Shown: piece after piece, positions 16,940 to 25,741 of the stretch
How positions within the stretch are numbered: position 1 is the stretch's first letter
Layout of the letters: every line of letters starts with the position of its first letter
Assembly: GCA_013151935.1 (NCBI GenBank)
Contig: JAADHI010000121.1
Span: forward strand, 1 to 60,027
Direction: 5' to 3'
DNA length: 60,027 nucleotides
Source of the DNA: Candidatus Manganitrophaceae bacterium
GTDB taxonomy: Bacteria; Nitrospirota; Nitrospiria; SBBL01; JAADHI01
Notes under the pieces: generated by a model
Told to the model about the DNA's origin: nothing
Seen by the model: only the letters and a program-made list of their open reading frames with translations
Databases searched by the model: none
Made by a program: the position numbers and the translations under genes

Positions 16940-17171
16940 TGATTGCCCTCCTATTCATTTTCATTTTTTTATATAAAAAAGCAAGATTCAGTCTACCAGA
17001 GCACATAAAAGAGGTCAAGAAACCTGCCCCTTCTAATGTGTGATTTTGAATGTTTGAAGAGAGGGGGGGCGTATTGGTTTCTGCGATATTCGGAATGATA
17101 TGTTACAATTTTGGGATGAAATAGAGATTTAAAAATCTTTATTTCAAAATAAAATGGGACCCCCTTTAATC

Positions 17172-17483
17172 ATGGCAAAAAAAAAATTGGGCATCCTGCT
17201 TTCCACAGCACCAGAACATGCCAATCTAAAAACCGTGATGGGTCTTATTGAGGCTGCCTTAGAAAAAGATATCTTGTGTTATCTCTATCTTGTGGATGAA
17301 GGGGTTCAAAATATGAATGAAGCCCAGCTTGAGGCACTCACTCAAAAAGGCTTAAAACTCTTTCTTTGCGCTTACGGCGCACAGCGTTATCAGATTCCCG
17401 TCAGCGACAAAGCGGTTTTTGGTGGATTGGTTGTGCTCTCAGATTTAGTGAAGGGCTGTGAACGTTTTATCTCATTTAACTAA
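17172..17483 (+). CDS. DsrE/TusD-like sulfur-relay protein
   Basis: About 103 residues; ATG 17154 is an alternative start. The protein has the DsrE fold (KLGILLSTAPEHANLKTVMGLIEAAL, CYLYLVDEGVQ) and a Cys in LKLFLCAYGAQRYQI, which aligns with the catalytic, persulfide-carrying Cys of TusD/DsrE (C-x-x-x-x-x-R-x-x). It is first of three adjacent genes (E, F, H types). In known systems the trio forms a hexamer that passes sulfur to or from a DsrC/TusE partner; no such partner is in this window. Confidence 0.75.
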   Translation: MAKKKLGILLSTAPEHANLKTVMGLIEAALEKDILCYLYLVDEGVQNMNEAQLEALTQKGLKLFLCAYGAQRYQIPVSDKAVFGGLVVLSDLVKGCERFISFN

Positions 17484-17492
17484 GGTCGTTCT

Positions 17493-17840
17493 GTGCATAA
17501 AAAAATTGTTGTGCTCATTCAAAGTGATCCTCGGACAAACCATCGTGTTTGTGAAGGCATCCGCATCGCCTTGGGACTTGTTGCAAGTGAACACCAAGTT
17601 ACCGTTTTACTTATAAAACAGGCTGTGCACATATTAGAGACAGACAAAACAGATTTTGTGGATGAAGAACGGTTGGAGCATTTTCTGTTGGCTTTTGAAC
17701 ACTTTCCGGGTGTACTTTTTATGGATGCCGCAAGCAGAAAAACATGCGATTTTTGTCTAGAAGATGAAGGAGTGGGTTTATTATCACAATCTGTTTCTGC
17801 GGAGAAAATTTCAGAAGCAGATTGTTTTTTTATTTTTTGA
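17493..17840 (+). CDS. DsrF/TusC-like protein
   Basis: A 115-residue protein with GTG start 9 bp after its neighbour. It has a beta-alpha start (KKIVVLIQSDPRTNHRVCEGIRIALGLVASEHQVTVLLI) and an acidic C-terminal part ending SEADCFFIF, fitting the DsrE/F superfamily. The assignment to the F position rests mainly on order, between an E-like and an H-like gene; sequence similarity to DsrF is weak. It contains Cys in TCDFCLEDEG, a CxxC pair not typical of DsrF. Confidence 0.6.
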   Translation: MHKKIVVLIQSDPRTNHRVCEGIRIALGLVASEHQVTVLLIKQAVHILETDKTDFVDEERLEHFLLAFEHFPGVLFMDAASRKTCDFCLEDEGVGLLSQSVSAEKISEADCFFIF

Positions 17841-17850
17841 GGCAAAGACC

Positions 17851-18114
17851 GTGAACAAAAAAAAGACCCTTCACATCCTCAAGAATAAAAAGGATCAGAC
17901 CCCGCTTGATTTTATCAAACAGATTGAAGGTGCTCAAAAAATTGCTATTATTCTGATTCAAAATGCAGTCTTAATGGATCTCAGTGTTTTAAAAACCCAG
18001 CCCTTGGTTTTGGCTGAAGACCCGTGCGTAAACATAAAGACCTCACATCAAAAGATCAGCTACGAAGAAATGTTGGCGATGATTTTTGAATATGATGCTG
18101 TGGTGAGTTGGTAA
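17851..18114 (+). CDS. DsrH/TusB-like protein
   Basis: An 87-residue protein from GTG 17851 (11 bp after the previous stop). It starts KKTLHILKNKKDQTPLDF, matching the LH-x-x-N-x-S start of TusB/DsrH. It has a central IAIILIQNAVL strand (the LLLLQDGV position) and ends SYEEMLAMIFEYDAVVSW, matching the conserved Y-x-x-F-V-x-L...W end. Length and termini support the H role. With its two neighbours it makes a compact sulfur-transfer trio. Confidence 0.72.
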   Translation: MNKKKTLHILKNKKDQTPLDFIKQIEGAQKIAIILIQNAVLMDLSVLKTQPLVLAEDPCVNIKTSHQKISYEEMLAMIFEYDAVVSW

Positions 18115-18162
18115 ACGCCGTTTTTTTACAATAAACGTCCAGCCTTTCGGAACATCTCCAAA

Positions 18163-19128
18163 TTAGGCCTGGTTTATAAAAAGAATCACACCATAAGAAA
18201 CATAAACAAGTACGAGCAATGCCCCTTCCCAGCGCCTGAGCACAAAACCAGACTTCAAAAATGGAAAGAGCAAGAGCGTGAGCAAAATCATGACCGGGAA
18301 ATCCCGAACAAGCAGTTCTTTTTGAACCAGAATGGGTTGAGCCGCCGCACTTGCTCCCAGTACACCCAAGGTATTAAAAAGGTTGCTGCCCAGCACATTT
18401 CCAATGGCGATATCGCCGTGATTGCGCATTACGGCGACGATAGAAGTTACCATTTCCGGCAGTGAAGTCCCCACTGCCACAACCGTCAAACCAATCAGTA
18501 ATTCGGAAAGACCTGCCCAGCGCGCGATACCTACCGCACCGTCCACAAGCAAATGTCCCCCGCCCGCAAGACAGGCCAAACCAAAGACGATTTTGCCCAA
18601 ATTACGTGGCAGATTGCCACTTCCTTGGACTTTTTCAGAAAGGACTTCTTCAGAAAATTCGGCCTGGATTTCTTTTTTTTCCTTGCGCGACCAATAATAA
18701 TGTAAGCCAATGTAAACAAAGAGTCCTAATAAAAAAGTGCCACCAAACCAGCGCGGAAGAACACCTGTCAAGGCAACGAGGTAGGTCAAACAGGTAATCG
18801 CAAAAAGCAGTGGGACTTCAAAACGCACAAGGCGGGCCTGAACAACCAAAGGACGCACCATTGCGGCGATCCCCAAAGCCAAACCGATATTACTAATATT
18901 GCTCCCCACAACATTGCCAATGGCAATGTCTGGCTGTCCACCTAAACTAGCAGACAGGCTCACCGCCATTTCCGGTGCGGAAGTGCCAAAGGAGACAATG
19001 GTCAAACCAATTACTAAAGCGGAAACGCCCAAACGCCGCGCGAGTCGCGAAGCCCCGGCAACCATCACATCGGCGCCCCCCGTCAAAAGCAAGAGCCCAA
19101 TGATCATGTACAAAATATCTTTCAGCAC
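18163..19128 (-). CDS. Calcium/sodium antiporter (YrbG/CaCA family)
   Basis: This 321-residue protein has about 10 membrane helices and two inverted alpha repeats, GTSAPEMAVS...GNVVGSNISNIGL near residues 50-80 and GTSLPEMVTS...GNVLGSNLFNTLG near 215-250. These carry the Glu and Asn/Ser residues that bind Ca and Na in this family. It exchanges cytosolic Ca2+ for Na+ or H+. It stands alone, convergent with the DsrH-like gene and 45 bp from the DUF3047 gene upstream. Confidence 0.93.
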   Translation of the reverse strand: MLKDILYMIIGLLLLTGGADVMVAGASRLARRLGVSALVIGLTIVSFGTSAPEMAVSLSASLGGQPDIAIGNVVGSNISNIGLALGIAAMVRPLVVQARLVRFEVPLLFAITCLTYLVALTGVLPRWFGGTFLLGLFVYIGLHYYWSRKEKKEIQAEFSEEVLSEKVQGSGNLPRNLGKIVFGLACLAGGGHLLVDGAVGIARWAGLSELLIGLTVVAVGTSLPEMVTSIVAVMRNHGDIAIGNVLGSNLFNTLGVLGASAAAQPILVQKELLVRDFPVMILLTLLLFPFLKSGFVLRRWEGALLVLVYVSYGVILFINQA

Positions 19129-19173
19129 GAATTGATCACGCTCAGATCGTCGGATAGAGAAGAATGGGAGAGA

Positions 19174-19815
19174 CTATTTATGCGCGACAAATGCACCAAA
19201 TTCTGCGTCGAGTGTCGAGATAATGCCAAAACCATAGGCTTCATTGGGCGGATCTTCTCCATGAAGCCGTTTGTGTTCTTCCAGTACGTTAATGGTTTCG
19301 GTCACCCATTCGCCCGATGTCGGTTGACCACTGCGAATCACAATGGTCGTCGGTCGAAAGATGCCACCCGATTCTTCAGAACCCACGGCTTTGTTACTGC
19401 TCCAAGCATATTTTGTAAGTTTGGGAATGCCCAAAATGTCTGTCCCCAGCGCAACATAAATCGTCGCATTACGTTCTTTGTCTGGATCGTTAGGCACTTT
19501 TAGCATGCGCCATTTCCAAGTGATAAAGGGGTATTCGTAGGGATTCCATGTCATTTTTTTAAAGATTCGATTGGGTTTTCCATTCGCGTGAAGCAAAAAC
19601 CCTTCCCCGTTTTTTTTAATTTCGTAAGCCTTAGAGGGCGCGGGGTTTGCGTTCTGAGGTTTCCAAATCGGGGGTAGTCCATTCTCCTCCTGTTTGGAAA
19701 AATCCTCAAGAATCAGCGAATCGCCAGGTTTTTGCGTCTCACCTGAAAGGACCAATCCGGCTGAAAAAAACAGCCCATAGAACAAAATACCCGTCATAAA
19801 AAAATATTGTTTCAT
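19174..19815 (-). CDS. Exported DUF3047 protein
   Basis: About 213 residues with a signal peptide (FFMTGILFYGLFFSAGLVLSG). The DUF3047 pattern is clear: LILEDFSKQEENGLPPIW, WNPYEYPFITWKWRMLKVP, DKERNATIYVALGTD, YAWSSNKAVGSEE, and the end AYGFGIISTLDAEFGAFVAHK. The family is a jelly-roll-like periplasmic domain of unknown role. I prefer ATG 19815 with an AGGAAC site over the longer frame. Confidence 0.87.
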   Translation of the reverse strand: MKQYFFMTGILFYGLFFSAGLVLSGETQKPGDSLILEDFSKQEENGLPPIWKPQNANPAPSKAYEIKKNGEGFLLHANGKPNRIFKKMTWNPYEYPFITWKWRMLKVPNDPDKERNATIYVALGTDILGIPKLTKYAWSSNKAVGSEESGGIFRPTTIVIRSGQPTSGEWVTETINVLEEHKRLHGEDPPNEAYGFGIISTLDAEFGAFVAHK

Positions 19816-20048
19816 AAGATCTAAGTTCCTTTCTACCCAAAACACTCAACACCAATGCACAAAAGGAGAGGAGTTGGGGCTAAAAACTGCTGCCCATATT
19901 AGCAGGTAGGTGAATCTCTTGCCAATTGTTGTCCGGAAATCAAATGTTTTCGAACAACATTTTGGTTGTCACGACAAAGCCAATTTTAAAATTGATATGC
20001 AAATGTTAAGGCCTGGCATAGACCAAATTGTTTCTTCTGTCCTTGTCG
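19816..20048. other. Gene-free spacer
   Basis: No gene, repeat or clear terminator is seen in these 233 bases between two minus-strand genes. The DUF3047 promoter must lie here. Confidence 0.5.
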
Positions 20049-21047
20049 CTAAGGGCCATCCATCATGTTCACCGAGTCCGGTAGTTGGTGTTCGATTTCA
20101 GAAATTTCGCTTTCACTCAGCCGAAAATTCATCGCCTTTACAAAACCATCGACTTGCGCCGCATTGCGGGCACCTACGATTGCACCGGTGACTGCGGGCA
20201 GACGAAGCACCCATGCAATCGCCACTTCACCAGGCGACCGACCGTGCTGCTTCCCGATCTTGCGTAATATTTCAACAAAGGCCAGGTTACGTGACAAAAG
20301 CGGTTCTCTGAAGGCTGGGTTCCCTTTTTTTCGCCAATCCGAGTCAGGCAGTGTATCGATGCGTTCACGGCTCATCTTCCCGCTCAGCAAACCATTATGC
20401 ATCGGCGAATAAACAATAACGCCAATATTTTGTTTTTCACAAAAGGGCAGCACATCGTTTTCAACCGCTCGCATCAGTGAATAAGGGGGTTGTAAGGAGG
20501 TAATGGGCACAATTTTCTGAATACGTTCGAGTTGTTCAACAGAAAAATTGGACACCCCAATATGTCTTATTTTTCCTTCTGTGATTAAGTCTGCGAGGGT
20601 TTGCCAAGCCGTTTCCAAATCCGGTGAAGGGCTTCCCGGAGGAAAGGAAGGCCAATGGATTTGACACAAATCCAGCACCTCAGTCTGCAGACGCTTTAGG
20701 CTGGCTTCAACTTCCTTTCGAATCGAGTCGGGTTTCAGGCTGTGTCCGACATTTTTATTTTCATCCCACACCAGACCGCATTTTGTAAATACGAGAGGAC
20801 GGCGCGCACTGCCCAGTGTTTTCAGTGCTCGAGCAACAATTTTTTCCGCGTGACCCAAGCCATAAACGGGTGCGGTATCGATCCAGTTGATCCCGAGATC
20901 CACGGCACGTTCAATGGCTGCAATGGATTCGGCATCATCCTGAGCCCCCCAACCGAAGCTCCAATCTCCACCAATGGCCCAAGTTCCCAAACCAATCGGT
21001 GAAATTTCAAGCGCCAAGCGCTGTGTTTCCCAAAGTCGCTAAAGCCA
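20049..21047 (-). pseudogene. Aldo/keto reductase, frameshifted near the start by a 7-bp duplication
   Basis: The body (322 residues) is a normal aldo/keto reductase: GLGTWAIGGDWSFGWG, the catalytic Asp/Tyr block WIDTAPVYGLGHAE, LVFTKCGLVW (Lys), IDLCQIHWP-type strand, VSNFSVEQL and AIVGARNAAQ. ATG 21047 has an AAGGAG site and reads MALATLGNTAL, the expected family start. The heptamer GCGCTTG then occurs twice in tandem (21008-21021 on the plus strand as caagcgc), which throws the frame to a stop. Removing one copy gives a perfect N-terminus. Without a frame change only a TTG at 21017 could be used, losing 10 residues. Confidence 0.88.
21008..21021. repeat. 7-bp tandem duplication in the AKR gene
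   Basis: caagcgc is present twice back to back (21008-21014 and 21015-21021). It is the cause of the frameshift described for the aldo/keto reductase gene. Confidence 0.95.
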
Positions 21048-21251
21048 TAAGACGCTCCTTAGAAATCATTATGTAAAGATAAGGATAAAATCATACTCGT
21101 CTTCGATCAGGGCGTCAATTGAAGCATCTTATCTAAGATCAGCGCTTGATTTTGTTCGATTAAAACCTTGTATTTTTAAACAAATTTCTATAAAAAGAGA
21201 TCCTGTTTTTCAAAGTACGTGATAAAAACATCAAAACAAGGATAAGGTTGC

Positions 21252-21912
21252 ATGATGGAAATAATCCTGAGCGAAACGGAAATTCGGGTTTTGGGGGCTT
21301 TGATGGAAAAAGAGCTGACCACACCCGACCACACCCGACTACTACCCGCTGTCTTTAAATGCCCTCAAAAATGCCTGCAATCAAACCACCAATCGCAATC
21401 CCCTGGTTATTTATGACGACTCAATCATTCACGCGGCCCTCGAAGGTTTAATTGAAAAAGGACTGGCTTGGGATGCGCATTTGGGACGTGTCGCAAAATA
21501 CGGCGAAAATATCACAGAAAAATTTAAACTGGTGCCGCGTGAAATCATTGTGCTTGCCCTCCTGTTTCTTCGCGGGGCACAGACGGTTGGAGAGTTGCGT
21601 GGTCGCTCCGAGCGCGTCTATCACTTTGAAAATCTAGAGGCAGTCCATGAAGTGTTGGAGCATCTCGAATCTTTGGCATGGGTACACATGCTGCCTAGAC
21701 AGGCAGGCCGTAAAGAATCACGCTACATGCATCTGTTTTCAGATACGACAGAAGTCAAAATGGAAGACGCTGCGGCTCAAATAAAAATAATGAGGTCTCC
21801 ATCTGCTTTGCAAGAAGACAAGTTAAAAAAAATGGAGACAGAGCTCACTACTTTACGCGAAGCGTTTGAGGAACTCAAAAAAAACTTTCTTGATTTTAAG
21901 GCACAGTTTTAG
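21252..21912 (+). pseudogene. YceH family protein (DUF480), frameshifted by a 10-bp duplication
   Basis: ATG 21252/21255 reads IILSETEIRVLGALMEKELTTPD, the YceH start, and the frame should continue YYPLSLNALKNACNQTTNRNP (a winged-helix domain). Instead ccacacccga is present twice (21319-21328, 21329-21338), shifting the frame by one. The second frame carries the rest: LIEKGLAWDAHLGRVAKYGENITEKFKLVPREI, RGAQTVGELRGRSERVYHF (second winged helix) and a C-terminal coiled coil. Deleting one copy restores a full protein of about 217 residues. YceH proteins have no settled function. Confidence 0.88.
21319..21338. repeat. 10-bp tandem duplication in the YceH gene
   Basis: Two perfect adjacent copies of ccacacccga lie at 21319-21328 and 21329-21338. 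It is the only change needed to explain the broken YceH frame. Confidence 0.95.
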
Positions 21913-22061
21913 CGTTATCTTGATAATTAAGACAATCCCAAGACAGATGAACGATATAAGTAATTGATTTTAAATAAAAAATAAAATTTTAAATTTTTTA
22001 TTTAAAAAAAGCTAAAGTTTTCTCTTAGGTCTTCCGATAAGAGTTGATAGGAGGATTCCGT

Positions 22062-22406
22062 ATGATTTCAGCGATCAATAGCTCCCAGTCTGGCATCAGT
22101 GCCGGACTGAAACGACAAGAAGTTTCGGCGAACAATGTTGCCAATATCAGCACGGAAGGCTTTAAAAAGGACACGATCGTCCAAAATGAGGGCAGTACGG
22201 GTGGTGTGGTGGTTCAGATTGAAAAGAGCAGTATCCCCGGCCCACAGTTTCCAGAAGCCGACGGAAGCTTAATTGAAGGCTCAAACGTGGATTTGGCAGA
22301 AGAAGCGGTCAATCAGAGCATCGCAGCAACAACATTTGGTGCGAACTTGGCCGCCTTAAAAGCAACACAGCAAGCAGAGAAAAGTATTATTGATCTTTTT
22401 GCATAA
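22062..22406 (+). CDS. Flagellar basal-body rod-like protein, stand-alone
   Basis: This 114-residue protein has a perfect GGAGG site before ATG 22062. The start AINSSQSGISAGLKRQEVSANNVANISTEGFKKD is the conserved N-terminal domain of FlgB/FlgC/FlgG rod proteins, and the end AEEAVNQSIAATTFGANLAALKATQQAEKSIIDLF is the matching C-terminal heptad segment. The middle is short, so FlgC is closest in size. No other flagellar gene occurs in the window. It may be an outlying flagellar gene or a retained relic; I do not assign a symbol. Confidence 0.8.
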   Translation: MISAINSSQSGISAGLKRQEVSANNVANISTEGFKKDTIVQNEGSTGGVVVQIEKSSIPGPQFPEADGSLIEGSNVDLAEEAVNQSIAATTFGANLAALKATQQAEKSIIDLFA

Positions 22407-22422
22407 GGTGGCAAAGATCGGC

Positions 22423-23127
22423 TCAGCCGGCCTTTAAAAAAGCCAAGATCCATCGTGCAATCTGTGCATGGTCGTTCGGTACATGCAAGGATTGAAGTGC
22501 TTGTTCTGCGCGGGAAACCCCGATGATCTCCCGCCGACCTGTAATCAGGTGACGCAGGTAGGCGGGCTGAAATTCGGGGTGGCCCTGAAATGTTAAGATA
22601 TGGTGGCCCATCTGAAAACTGGCTTTGGGACAAAAATCATTTCCCGCAAGACATTCTGCTCCCGGCGGAATGTGAGTCACCTGATCTTGGTGACTCACTA
22701 AAATTTTAAACGTCTCTTCTGTATCGCCCATCCAATCTTTTTTCTGGAACCAATGCTGTGTGCTCAAGCCCACGCCCCAGCCTAAGTCACTTTTTTGAAC
22801 CGCTCCGCCCAAAGCTTGTGCGATCAGTTGATGCCCAAAACAAATACCGATGAGTTTTTTTTTATTGGCGTGAAGTATTTGGATCTCTTTCTCAAGCCGA
22901 CGAATCCAAGCTTTATCTTGATAGGGGCTGGCCTTGCTTCCGGTGATGAGGTAGGCATCGCAGTCATCTCTATTTTTCGGATATTCAAAATGGATGGTGT
23001 CATAAACTTGAAAAACCAGTTGATCGTCCAAGGGTGATAACAGCTTTTGAAACATTTTACTGTAAGGACCGTATTTTTTTTGGAGAGATTGTTCGAGTTG
23101 ATCCGTTTCTAAAATACCCAGTTTCAC
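22423..23127 (-). CDS. Class I glutamine amidotransferase (gamma-glutamyl hydrolase type)
   Basis: A 234-residue GATase1 protein. The nucleophile elbow is GICFGHQLIAQALGG (Cys near residue 96), with His/Glu in LTFQGHPEFQ (near 181-183). The similarity is to GMP-synthase-like stand-alone amidotransferases. It is last of four overlapping minus-strand genes (ATGA with the alcohol dehydrogenase). In gamma-glutamyl amine pathways an enzyme of this class removes the glutamyl group from the oxidised product, releasing glutamate. That role is inferred from the operon. Confidence 0.82.
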   Translation of the reverse strand: MKLGILETDQLEQSLQKKYGPYSKMFQKLLSPLDDQLVFQVYDTIHFEYPKNRDDCDAYLITGSKASPYQDKAWIRRLEKEIQILHANKKKLIGICFGHQLIAQALGGAVQKSDLGWGVGLSTQHWFQKKDWMGDTEETFKILVSHQDQVTHIPPGAECLAGNDFCPKASFQMGHHILTFQGHPEFQPAYLRHLITGRREIIGVSRAEQALQSLHVPNDHAQIARWILAFLKAG

Positions 23128-24302
23128 AAGCCTTTGCCCATGACGGCATTTTCAAAAATCGCGGCGTAATCTTCTGCGGTGAAAGAAATCGGATTACCCG
23201 AAGCGGAGGGATCGTCAAAGGCCATTTGCCCGATGCGATCCCGTTCGCTTGCCGTGATCCCAATGTCTTGAAGTGTTTCAGGAATTTGAAGGGTTTTTCT
23301 TAAGGACAAGATCCAATCATAGAAAACTTCAAATGAAGCATCGGACAATCCGATGTAAATTGCCGCACGTTTCATTTTTTTCTCAATCGCCGGACGGTTT
23401 CTTCGCAGAACATAGGGCAGGAGGATGGCGTTGAGTAGGCCGTGATGTTTGTCAAAAACGGCTCCCAGGGGATGGGCCAGGGCATGTACCGCACCTAAGC
23501 CTTTTTGAAAAGCGACAGCACCCATTAGAGAGGCGGACATCATGTAGGCCCGTGCCGATAAATCCTGTCCCGCTTCAAAGGCCCTGAGCAAATTTTCTTT
23601 GACCAAGCGCATTCCTTCTAAAGCAATGCCTTCAGCCATGGGGTGAAAACCGGGTGTGCAGTAGGCCTCAAGCAGATGAACGAAGGCATCCAAGCCCGTT
23701 GCGGCAGTGAGATGAGCAGGCAGGCTTCGTGTCAAAGCCGGGTCCGCAATGACAACTTCTGGCAGCATTTTTGGATGAAAAATGATTTTTTTGATTTGGC
23801 AGCTTGTATCCAGAATCACAGCGGCGCGTCCCACTTCTGATCCCGTGCCAGCCGTTGTTGGAATGGCAATGGTCGGCGCAATGGCCTCAGGCTTTACACG
23901 TAGCCAGTTCTCGCCGACATCCTCAAAATCCCAAATGGGCCGATCTTGCCCGACCATTAAAGCGATGGCTTTTCCCGCATCCAAGGCGCTACCCCCACCC
24001 ATCGCGATGACACCGTCGCATCCGGCCTCATGATAAGCGTTCACTCCCTCGTCAATATTTTTTCCCGTAGGGTTTGATTTCACCTTTGAAAACAAACGGC
24101 ATTCAAGCCCTGCCTCTGCGTTGGTTTCGAGTGATTTCAGAATAAAGTCCTGTGTGAGCAATCCAGTATCCGTCACCAATAAGGGATGGGAGATATTCAG
24201 TGAACGACAGGTTTCAGGCAAGCGGGAAATCCGTCCGACCCCGAAATAGACTGAAGTGGGGTAATTCCAATCGCCCTGTAGTTTGTTGTCTTCGGCACTC
24301 AT
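23124..24302 (-). CDS. Iron-containing alcohol dehydrogenase
   Basis: About 392 residues. It has the NAD-binding GGGSALDAGKAIAL motif near residue 95, TIPTTAGTGSEVGRAAV, and the metal-binding His set HALAHPLGAVFDKHHGLLNAILLPYV near 265-290, all of group III Fe-dependent alcohol dehydrogenases. ATG 24302 overlaps the stop of the aldehyde dehydrogenase (ATGA) and has GAAGG upstream, so I reject the longer frame that runs into its neighbour. In this operon it would oxidise an alcohol group, perhaps on a gamma-glutamylated amino alcohol. Confidence 0.92.
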   Translation of the reverse strand: MSAEDNKLQGDWNYPTSVYFGVGRISRLPETCRSLNISHPLLVTDTGLLTQDFILKSLETNAEAGLECRLFSKVKSNPTGKNIDEGVNAYHEAGCDGVIAMGGGSALDAGKAIALMVGQDRPIWDFEDVGENWLRVKPEAIAPTIAIPTTAGTGSEVGRAAVILDTSCQIKKIIFHPKMLPEVVIADPALTRSLPAHLTAATGLDAFVHLLEAYCTPGFHPMAEGIALEGMRLVKENLLRAFEAGQDLSARAYMMSASLMGAVAFQKGLGAVHALAHPLGAVFDKHHGLLNAILLPYVLRRNRPAIEKKMKRAAIYIGLSDASFEVFYDWILSLRKTLQIPETLQDIGITASERDRIGQMAFDDPSASGNPISFTAEDYAAIFENAVMGKGL

Positions 24303-25681
24303 GGAGAAGCCTTCAAATAAAAAGATTTTGGCCGTGTTAATTGAGCATAGCCCAGTTCTGAAAGCGCACACCCTCGCCCGGAATGTTTTACGCCCACCCA
24401 AGCTAACGCTGGGTCAAGATGGTCGCAACGATTCATAAAAACAGTCCCCGTCTGTATTTTGTTTCCGAGTGCCATTGCACGTGTCTCGTCCACCGTCCAA
24501 ATAGACGCCGTCAGTCCATAAGGGCTGTCATTCATCCGTGCTAAGGCGTCATCGTCATTGGCAACCTTCATAATGGTAACAACAGGGCCGAAAGTTTCTT
24601 CTTGCATGATGGTCATGGCATGATCCACATCAATCAAAACTTGCGGCGCCAAATAGGGCGATCCGTCTTTATTCATCATAAAATGTGTGGGCTTGATACA
24701 AGCCGTGGCGCCCGCACGAATGGCCTCGACAATCTGCCCTCGAACACGCTCAGCGGCTTGGGTATTAAGTAGGGGGCCAAGCGTCGTTTCTTTTTTAAGT
24801 GGATTTCCCAAACGATATTTTTTGACCTCAGCCACAAAGGCTTCGACAAAAGTCGCATAAAGCGAATCAGCCACATAAATACGTTCGACCGCGCAACAAG
24901 ACTGACCCGAATTAAAATAAGCCCCATCCACAAGTTGTGCAACGCTGTCTTCTAATACTGCATCTTCACAGACATAGGCCGGATCTTTTCCGCCCAATTC
25001 TAATGCCAGGCCTTTTACTAAACCTGCTGCACTTTTTTCGATCAGTCTCCCCGTCGCAAGTGAGCCCGTAAAAGAAACAAAATCAATTTCCGGGCTTTTG
25101 ATGACGGCGCTACAATCCTCATCGGAGAGATGTAAATATTGAAACACGCCTTCCGGTAAGCCCGCAGACTTGAATGCTTCTTGAAATCGTTCTGCACACA
25201 AAAGCGTTTGCGGCGCATGTTTGAGGATGACGACGTTCCCTGCCATAAGGGCCGGGATGATGGCATTCACCGCCGTGAGATAAGGGTAGTTCCACGGTGC
25301 GATGACAAAAACCACGCCCAAGGCTTCACGATGGATAAAACGAGAAAGCCCTGCTTCTTCCGGCAGCACAATGTTTGTGAGGGCTTTTTGTGCAATATCG
25401 ATCATGTAGCGCCCGCGCGTTGCCAGCCCGTCGATTTCTCCCGGTGTGTATTGAATGGGTCGCCCCATCTGCCAAGTGAGTTCTTCTGCAAAAACATCAC
25501 GATGCGCCATCATATATTCAATCATCTGCTGGCAATAATCAGCGCGTTTTTTAATGGGGATTGATTTCCAAAGCCTTTGCGCTTTGACCGCGGCACTTAA
25601 AGCAGAGGCGGTTTCTTGTGTGTCGGCAAAACTGCGTTTGGCAACAAGACGTCCATCAACCGGAGAAATAATTTTAATCAT
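24299..25681 (-). CDS. NAD(P)-dependent aldehyde dehydrogenase
   Basis: About 460 residues, a full-length ALDH. It shows APWNYPYLTAVNAIIPALMAGN, FTGSLATGRLI (Rossmann), the general base Glu in LELGGKDPAYV, the catalytic Cys in NSGQSCCAVERIYV, and EETFGPVV near the end. ATG 25681 is preceded by GGAGAAGA. It is second in the operon after the glutamine-synthetase-like gene (60 bp gap). The expected job is oxidation of an aldehyde intermediate to the acid before deglutamylation. Confidence 0.92.
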   Translation of the reverse strand: MIKIISPVDGRLVAKRSFADTQETASALSAAVKAQRLWKSIPIKKRADYCQQMIEYMMAHRDVFAEELTWQMGRPIQYTPGEIDGLATRGRYMIDIAQKALTNIVLPEEAGLSRFIHREALGVVFVIAPWNYPYLTAVNAIIPALMAGNVVILKHAPQTLLCAERFQEAFKSAGLPEGVFQYLHLSDEDCSAVIKSPEIDFVSFTGSLATGRLIEKSAAGLVKGLALELGGKDPAYVCEDAVLEDSVAQLVDGAYFNSGQSCCAVERIYVADSLYATFVEAFVAEVKKYRLGNPLKKETTLGPLLNTQAAERVRGQIVEAIRAGATACIKPTHFMMNKDGSPYLAPQVLIDVDHAMTIMQEETFGPVVTIMKVANDDDALARMNDSPYGLTASIWTVDETRAMALGNKIQTGTVFMNRCDHLDPALAWVGVKHSGRGCALSELGYAQLTRPKSFYLKASP

Positions 25682-25741
25682 TCTTCTCCATCTCATTTGA
25701 CCTCCCCCTTTTTTTAAGTGGGGAACAGGTACTTGCCTTTT

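Noticed and set aside
24303-24401. Longer start for the iron alcohol dehydrogenase
   Set aside because: It would run far into the aldehyde dehydrogenase gene; ATG 24302 has the ATGA overlap and a ribosome site.
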